Origin: Lycium barbarum | Taxonomy: Eukaryota; Streptophyta; Magnoliopsida; Solanales; Solanaceae | Reading direction: 5' to 3' | Assembly: GCF_019175385.1 (NCBI RefSeq) | Contig: NC_083339.1 | Location: forward strand, 84,308,120-84,372,119 | Length of the DNA stretch: 64,000 nucleotides | Shown here: positions 57,185-64,000 of the stretch, in pieces | Position numbering within the stretch: the stretch's first letter is position 1 | How the letters are laid out: each line of letters starts with the position of its first letter | Position numbers and translations under genes: made by a program | The notes under the pieces: generated by a model | Told to the model about the DNA's origin: nothing | Database searches by the model: none | The model's input: only the letters and a program-made list of their open reading frames with translations

Positions 57185-58010
57185 TCAACTGGGGATCTTC
57201 ATATTGGCACATTTTCACTTCCATGTCTAGGAATGGAACAGTTGGGTTGTGAATATCAACCCCTGCATTGCCTGAATCGATCAAACGAACTCCTAGGCTA
57301 GCTTGCTGGTGGAGCTCACGAACTAATTCTTTCTTCTCTGGTTGAATGTCACATAAACTGCCCATGGATTTGCAGCTAAGAGCATCAGCCACCACATTTG
57401 CTTTTCCCCGATGATATAGAATACTCACATCATAGTCTTTCAATAGCTCTAACCATCACCTCTGCTGTAGATTCAACTCCTTCTGCTTGAAAATATATTG
57501 GAGACTCTTGTGATCTATATAAATATCGACATGAACACCATACAGATAGTGTCTCCATATCTTTAGTGCATGAATAACTACAACTAATTCAAGATCATGG
57601 GTAGGGTAATTCTTCTCGTGTTTCCGCAGTTGCCTGGAAGCATAGGCTATAACCTTCCCATGCTGCATTAACATGCAGCTTAACCCAACACCAGAGGCAT
57701 CACCATAAACAACATAACCTTCTGATTCTTTCGGAAGCGTCAGGACTAGGGCTGACGTCAATCTACCTTTCAATTCCTGGAAACTACTTTCACAAGCATC
57801 GTTCCACTGACATTTGGTTGATTTCTGAGTTAGCTTCGTCAATGGGGCTAAAATAGAAGAGAATCCTTCCATAAATCTTCTACAATAACCCGTTAATCCC
57901 AAGAAGCTACGGACCTCTGCAGGCGTTGTAGGCCTTGTCTAAGTCTTCACAGCCTCAATCTTTTGAGTATCTACGCGAATACCATCAATTGAGATAATAT
58001 GGCCTAGATA
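57185..58010 (-). pseudogene. pol: RT / RNase H part of pol, element J (right part)
   Basis: Minus-strand continuation of the pol at 45010-46427. From 58010: the end of reverse transcriptase ([13 protein letters not shown]), a TAG in place of a Trp codon near 57940, then [16 protein letters not shown]. RNase H follows, with [15 protein letters not shown] and [11 protein letters not shown]; the first region reads GDAS where CDAS is usual but keeps the Asp. A TGA replaces an Arg codon near 57452 (a CGA to TGA change, typical of methylated CpG decay), and the tether then runs to the GTGAC junction. The catalytic FIDD part of reverse transcriptase lies beyond 58010 and is missing. Non-functional. 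Confidence 0.85.
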
Positions 58011-59975
58011 TGTTACGCCTCATACTTTTGGAAAAGCACTTGTCAAATCTAAGCGTAGGTATGTTGAACTATGGTTGAGTAAGAAAACTTAGGAATATAA
58101 GGAGCAAAACATTATTATGTATATTTTACAAGTAAAGGATGTATATAAGGAATACTATAAGGTCTTACAAGGATGTGAGTGGAAGAATTTGAGTAATATG
58201 ACTTTGGAGAAAAGATAGGCAAGGTTTCATATAATAATTTTTGGTCTAATTTGAGGAAAGGATATCTCTTAGTATATGAGATGTTTTGAAGTAAAACAAA
58301 AGTCTAAATTAAAGTTCACGAAGTGTAGTTTCCAACGCAATAAATCGCTCATCGGTACGACATCGGAGTAAGCAGTTATGGACGTTACAAGTTGGGCTGG
58401 TGGAGCAGAAAATTGATCTTTGCTAATGCGACCGGAGGGCCGTGAACGCGAAGGGTTAATTTTAAGTCGGTGCTAACCGACCTTGAGCTCCTATTTAAGA
58501 CCAAAATCTGGTCTTTAGCCTCATTTTCTCCACTCCTCTCCACCAAAAAGCACAGAAGAGACCCAAGAAACTTTGAAGGATCATTTTCTTTAGCGGATTA
58601 AAGTAACAGGACTACATCTGAGGCTTGGGAAGCGTAGAGAGTTTTGTAGTTCTTGTTTTAAACATCAAATTTCTATGGATCAAAGGAGCCCATTGAAGAT
58701 AAATAATATTTCAAGTTCTTCCAACCTTGATGAATATTACGAGACTACGAATGATCTTGTGCAGATTCCAAGATAGAAAGTAAGTTGGAAAAGTTGAGAA
58801 TTAAGCTTCCAGGTATGTTAATGCTATCCCTTCTTTTCATTTGCATGATTTCTACTATTGAGCCACCTTGACTATTCACACCAAGATGTGTTATTCATGA
58901 AGATTATACTCGGGTTACCATGACCTTATTGCGATAACTCTCTTAAGTTAAGGACGGGTATAAGAATAGCAAGTTATATAAAATGATAGAATGATAGAAG
59001 GTATATATGTTGTTTATAGGCTATTATGTTGCCTTCGAGTTATCATTATATGTATACACTTGGCCTACGGGTCATGGAATTATCGCCTGGCCTGCGAGTC
59101 ATGGAGTTGTTGCCTCACCGACAGGTCACGGAGAAGCGCATACCTGACCTACGGGTCATGGAGTTGATTATACCTGACCTACGGGTTATGGAGTTGATTA
59201 TACCTAACCTATGGGTCATGGAGTTGATTATACCTAGCCCATGAGCCGTGGAGTTATTACCTGGCCTATGAGCCACAGAGTTATAGCTTGGCCTACGGGT
59301 CAGTGAGATATACAAGAGTATTATATTGTATTTCATTTAAGATAGGTCAGATGAGATTTTCAGGGCATTCTTTGGCCTCCAGATTTTATTATTTTCAGTT
59401 CAGTTTCTGTTATTCCCCCGCCTTACATACTCAGTACATTGTTGCGTACAGACATCCCTTTTGCTTGGGGGCACTGCGTTCATGCCTACAGGTTCAGGTA
59501 GCCATACAGACGATCCAGCTCAGTAGGTTTTCACTCAGCTGCAGTCAGGGCTCTCTAATTGGTTCGGAGCTGCAGTCACTTTGGTATGCTAATTTGACGT
59601 GTATTTATGATGATGACGGACCCTTGTCCTTTCTTTTCTACAGCTCATGTACCATAAAGGTTTGTAGATAGTTTTATGTAGTTGGGATTTTATGTAGCCT
59701 TGTTAGACCTCAGTTTTGTTGTTCAGCTTACATAGCAGCCTCGCCGGCTTGCTCAGTTGGGTATATGTATTTTGCATGCGCGTGTGCCCAGTTTAGACGA
59801 GGTAGTTAGCATTTATATATATAAAAAAATTAATATTCGAATTGCGGCCTCACTTGCTTGTTGGTATTTTCTGTGTGCAGGTATGCCTTAGCAGAGTTTC
59901 AGATTTAGAGTGGTTCGCTCGGACCTAGTTTGGCTTCGGGTGCTGGTCACGTCACTCCGGAGTTGGGGCGTGACA
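58011..59975 (+). mobile_element. 5' LTR of element K
   Basis: 1965 bp from TGTTACGCCTCATAC to AGTTGGGGCGTGACA. Order: U3 block (58325-58388), GCG-rich cassette (58430-58470), TATA-like CTATTTAAGA (58491-58500), donor-like CCAG|GTATGTTAATG (58809-58822), tandem array of TACGGGTCATGGAGTT words (59061-59310), CTCAGTAC block (59425-59491) ending TACAG|GTTCAGG, and terminus. It is inserted in, or joined to, the pol of element J at 58010. No primer site follows it. Confidence 0.85.
59061..59310 (+). repeat. ~30-bp tandem array in element K LTR
   Basis: About nine units of 26-30 bp built on CCTACGGGTCATGGAGTTGA plus TTATACCTGA, the last ones drifting to GAGCC. Repetitive peptide frames across it on both strands are artefacts. 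Confidence 0.85.
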
Positions 59976-60322
59976 ATATTAACTAGTTGAGCAGAATCAA
60001 TTAGCGTCGATACTATTGAATGGTATGCAGACAAGAGATAGAGTAACACTGCAGAAAGAGAGGATTGTCGCTCCAACAAATTGATATAGCTTCATAAGTC
60101 TATAAATTATAGTTATGACTTATTAACTTAAGGTGTATAGCCTCCAAGGTACAGCGAAGAGATCGAAAGTTGTGTGGTTCGAATGAGTTCAATTCCAAAT
60201 GCGTGATAAGACTGTAAGTAGATAAAGTAAATACCAATAAATGCAGGTGAAAATATTGACATCAGCATCAGAACGAGCTCTACTTCAACATTCGAGGACG
60301 AATGTTCCTAAGGGGGGAATGA
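59976..60322 (+). mobile_element. Residual interior and polypurine tract of element K
   Basis: Only about 350 bp separate the two K LTRs. There is no gag, pol or primer site. The 3' end carries ACATTCGAGGACGAATGTTC (60288-60307) and the tract CTAAGGGGGGAATGA just before TGTTGCACCCCG. The coding region was deleted, or this is a minimal non-autonomous copy. Confidence 0.7.
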
Positions 60323-61339
60323 TGTTGCACCCCGTACTTCTGGAGAAGCACTTGTCAAATCTATGCATAGGAACATTGAACTATGGTTGAGCAAGAAAAC
60401 TTTTGAATATAAGTAGCGAAACATTATTACGTATATTTTACGAGTAAAGTATGTATATAAGGAATAATAGAAGATCTTACAAGGAAGTGAGTGGAAGAAA
60501 TTGAGTAGTATGACTTTGGAGAAAAGATGGGCAAGGTTTCATATAATAATTTTTGGTCCAACATCAGGAAAGGATATCTCTTAGTATATGAGGAGTTTTG
60601 AAGTAAAACAAAAGTCTAAATTGAAGTTCATGAAGTCTAGATTCCAATGCAATAAACCGCTAATCGATATGACATCGGAGTAAGGAGTTATGGACCTTAC
60701 AAGTTGGGCTGGCGGAGCCAAAAATTGCTCTTCGCAAACGCGACTGGAGGGTGACGAACGCGAAGAGTAACACTGAGTAACCCTTCGTGAACGAGACCAG
60801 CCTAGATGAACGCGAAGGGTTAATTTTAAGTCGGTGCTAGCCGACCTTGAGCTCCTATTTAAAACCAAAATCTGGTCTTTGGCATCATTTTCTCCACTCC
60901 TCTCCACCAAAATGCTCCCAAGAGACCCAAGAAACATTAAAGGATCATTTTCTTTAGCGGTTAAAAGTAACGAGACTACATCCGAGGCTCGGGAAGCGTA
61001 GAGAGTTTTGTAGTTCTTGTTTTAAACATCAAATCTCGACAGATCAAAGGAGCCTATTCAAGATAAATAAGATTTCAAGTTCTTCAAACATTGATTAAGA
61101 TTACGAGACTACGAATGATCGTTTTTAGAATGCAAGACAGAAAGTAAGTTGGAAAAGTCGAGAAGTAAGCTTCCAGGTATGTTAAGGCTATCCCTTCTTT
61201 TCATTGGCATGATTTCTACTATTGAGCCACCTTGACTATTCGCACCAAGATCTGTTATTCATGAAGATTATACTCGGGTTACCATGACCTTATTGCGATA
61301 ACTCTCTTAAGTTAATGACGGGTATTAGAATAGTCAAGT
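60323..61339 (+). mobile_element. 3' LTR of element K, truncated
   Basis: Starts TGTTGCACCCCGTAC and parallels the 5' LTR through the U3 block (60637-60700), an expanded GAACGCGAAG cassette (60735-60830), TATA-like CCTATTTAAAA (about 60855) and donor-like CCAGGTATGTTAAGGC (about 61175). It ends at 61339, where another LTR start (TGTTATACCCCG) takes over. The tandem array and CTCAGTAC block are lost. Confidence 0.8.
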
Positions 61340-62028
61340 TGTTATACCCCGTATATTTATACGTCGAATCATTCGCAAGCAAAACGACTCAAGTTAAAGG
61401 CGGAATTATTTTCGGACACGAAATGGGAACCTTTAATTTTCAAGTTTAATTATTACATAAATTGTTTATAAATTTTATTTAGTGTAGGAATATTATTGGA
61501 GGGGAAGTAAAGAGGAAACTCTGCCCAAATTTTCCCAGAAATAGGAAAAAGAAGAGAATGAGATATAAGTTCATAATATGTCATGAAAGTCGATACCGAC
61601 AGGAGAAAATTTATTAGTTGGACTAAAGCTTTAAGAAATACCCTCCATGTCATCTGTAAGGGGTACCATTCCTACTTGGAAAATTTTATTTCGAAGAAGC
61701 ATATATGAGCAGCAAAGTTTGGAATTCATATGGACGGACCAGAATGGTAACGAGTAACTTAAAAGATATTATAAAGGATAGCAAGGCTATACTGGATTAG
61801 AGGTTAAGATGTTGGCAACAGAGTTATTGGCTAATGATATTGTGACATATAAGTAGCAAAGGAGAAAGGATGGGAAATCTCTCCTATAGTAGGATATGAG
61901 AAAACCAAATGGTAAATAGAGGAAGGGAAAGGAGTTTGGCGAAATAGACAGCAAGTGCGTGTTAGTACAATAAGATTTGTAGAGCAGAATAAGACAGGAG
62001 AAGGAAAGACTATGACTAAGATTGGATG
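61340..62028 (+). mobile_element. LTR piece L with purine-rich sequence
   Basis: Starts with an LTR-like TGTTATACCCCGTAT and runs through AT-rich DNA into a purine-rich stretch. From about 61525 this aligns by eye with the unassigned segment of element I (35270-37030). It carries no frame with family signatures and is cut at 62029 by LTR M. It may represent the U3 of a separate LTR family. Confidence 0.5.
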
Positions 62029-64000
62029 TGTCACGACCCAACCCCGTGGGCCGCGACTAGTGCCTGACCTGGACACCCGTATACGCACCTGTTAGATATA
62101 GTCATACAGAATCTAAGAACATTATGGAAACTTGTAAAGGAACTCCAAGGTTCATAACGTCGTCATATAAATATGTCCAGATAAATTGTCCCCTAAGGAG
62201 TCACAACTGATCAAATCAAAAAATGATACGCAAGCCGACAAGGCTGCCACTACAGACGGACATCATATCATAGCACATCGTATAGACACAGCTGAACAGA
62301 ACTTATACACAACCCACACATATGTCTACAGACCTCTAAGAGTACTAACAGTGAAATATGACGGGACAGGGCCCCGCCGTACCCCTGGATAAACATATAC
62401 ATATATATCATAAGATCTGAACCAAAAGCCTAAACTCCGGAACAACGGAGCTCTCCAAAACAGCTGAGTAGAAGTCCTATTCTGAGGGGTCACCAAACCG
62501 ACTATCTGTACCTACGGGCATGAAACGCAGCCCCCCAAACAAAGGGGGTCAGTACGGAATATGTACTGAGTATATAAAGCATGAAATACAATAAAGAGAA
62601 TAGTAACTGAAATAGAGATTACCAGAAACAAGTATGACTTTTGAAACATCAATGCACTTGCCTTATGAAATGAAAATCATCCATATCAATATCATACCCG
62701 GCCCATTATAGGACTCGGTGACATAATCATATCATCATCATGTATATATATACCGTACCCGGCCCTCTAGTGAGGGACTCGGTGAATAAAGTCATCACAT
62801 GCCCTCCTGTCCGCCATAACATATCATCATATCATCACATCATCATATTATCATATATATATATACCGTACCCGGCCCTCTAGTGAGGGACTCGGTGAAT
62901 AATGCAGTGAAACTGTGCACGATAACATACCCGGCCCGGGACTCGGTGAAAGACATATTGAGGCATGCACGAGCAGAGTAGTGAGCAACCATATGCAATT
63001 TAAAACATTATCAAGACTCAAACAGAATAAGAAGAAGGGATTTACACCTAAGTGTCAATAGCGACAATCATATCAAATATTTACACCTGAGTATCAATAG
63101 CGACAATCATATCAAATATCCCTCGAACGTCATCATAAATAATATCAAAAGAGCCTTAGGAACCATAGACATATGTCAATATAGAATGAAACAACTTATA
63201 GAAGTCAAGGAAATCAGTTATCGTAGAGTTTCTAAGAATAGGAGCTTATAGATATATACCGACCATTATCCAACGTATAGGAAACTGAAGAGGGAAGCTC
63301 AATCACTTAAGAGTTCTAACATCAAGAAGTGAATAAGAATCATGAATCACACTCAAGACTTATGAATAGGATTACCCCAAAGCTCATATCATTCATCACT
63401 TAAATCTAAGACACGCCAAAAGAAAGAAGGGACAGCTTTACATACCTGTTAACGACTACTCGCAAATCCATTCGCTTTGTCGCTCTTTTAGCCTATTTAA
63501 TATAAGAGTGAAGTTATCGTCAGTAACTATACTTTCTAATTCATAAATCTGTAGCCCATTTCTTATAGAACTTATCCTTTAGCTTAAACATTCTCGTTTA
63601 GGGTTTTCTTTTAGTTAAAGACTTAACGAAAATCGGGCAGCATTTCTCCTATATATTCACCTAACCCGAATTTCCAATTATTCTCCTGTTAACACAGAAA
63701 TACCAACAACAGAGATTTACATATAAAATTCCCACAATTCAGCTCATAACAATCCTAACAACCCAACAACTTTTCTGAATCCATTTCAACCCACAATTTC
63801 CTATAACATCGATATCATGCATTTTCTTAATTCCAATTTCATCCAATCCAATTTTAATCCTTCCATTACAACACTATTAACACAATTACACCATAGAACA
63901 AGAAAATCTTACCTTAATTTTCTCGGAAGAATTTCTACTCTTAATTGCTCCAATTTCGTAATTTCTTCTTCCTCGATTCAATATCCAATGTTGCTATCAC
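62029..64000 (-). mobile_element. LTR M, runs off the right edge
   Basis: Minus-strand LTR beginning TGTCACGACCCAACCCCGTG. CTCAGTAC block at 62511-62580 (acceptor-like element sense CCGTAG|GTAC), tandem cassette at 62690-62953, donor-like AACAG|GTATGTAAAGC at about 63437-63450, GCTGCC motif at 63632-63655, then an AT-rich leader. Very similar in layout to LTR B at 918-2958, including the CCCTCTAGTGAGGGACTCGG word. Its U3 end is outside the window. Confidence 0.85.
62690..62953 (-). repeat. Tandem CCCGGCCCTCTAGTGAGGGA cassette of LTR M
   Basis: Two full and two partial copies of the same palindromic word as in LTR B (1491-1670), separated by ATCATATCATC-type simple sequence. The spacing is irregular here, unlike the exact 49 bp of LTR B. 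Confidence 0.85.

Noticed and set aside
59026..59336. Repetitive peptide frames on both strands
   Set aside because: Shadows of the ~30-bp tandem array in the K LTR.
1..64000. Host protein-coding genes, tRNAs or microRNA genes
   Set aside because: I searched by eye on both strands and found none that is not explained by retroelement sequence; a small RNA gene could still be missed without covariance searches.

Overview
This window looks like repeat-dense plant DNA, probably pericentromeric heterochromatin of a eudicot. I lean to Solanaceae from the style of the LTRs, but that is recollection, not a test. I see no host gene. Almost every base can be assigned to Ty3/gypsy LTR retrotransposons, whole, solo, truncated or nested. 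Most belong to one chromovirus-like (Tekay/Del-type) superfamily, and two degenerate minus-strand elements are of Tat/Ogre type.

Layout. 1-2958: two abutting minus-strand LTRs. 2959-6869: a broken minus-strand Tat/Ogre-type element. 6870-13961: a plus-strand LTR holding a minus-strand solo LTR (7528-12208), which itself holds a plus-strand solo LTR (9188-11523) with a perfect 5-bp target duplication. The outer LTR is followed by a tRNA-iMet primer site and a leader cut off at the gag start. 14183-15907: two end-to-end minus-strand LTR fragments. 15950-18904: a full minus-strand LTR. 18918-22887: a non-coding, purine-rich internal region with a 5S rRNA-like sequence. 22901-25453: a plus-strand LTR. 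25454-31044: a second Tat/Ogre-type element split by a 2.8-kb solo-type LTR (26061-28887).

31045-40493: a plus-strand element with two LTRs, a mutated primer site, a broken gag/protease and the last part of pol; the catalytic core is missing. 40494-44813: three LTR pieces. 44814-58010: an old minus-strand pol gene, into which a young complete element (46433-57179) inserted with a GTGAC target duplication. That element has two nearly identical 2.9-kb LTRs, a primer site, a polypurine tract and one uninterrupted 1548-residue Gag-Pol frame with every catalytic residue I looked for; it is the only plausibly active gene here. 58011-61339: a plus-strand element with almost no interior. 61340-62028: an LTR piece. 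62029-64000: a minus-strand LTR running off the window.

The most interesting signal lies in the LTRs. Sequences that have otherwise diverged share a fixed order of parts: a U3 block, a family-specific palindromic cassette, a TATA box, a GCTGCC motif, a perfect plant 5' splice-donor consensus (AG|GTATGT), a family-specific tandem-repeat cassette, a CTCAGTAC...GTACTGA block that ends in an acceptor-like GCAG|G, and a GC-rich terminus. This suggests modular LTRs whose transcripts may be spliced, with two rapidly replaced repeat cassettes in conserved slots. That is inference and needs alignment and RNA data.
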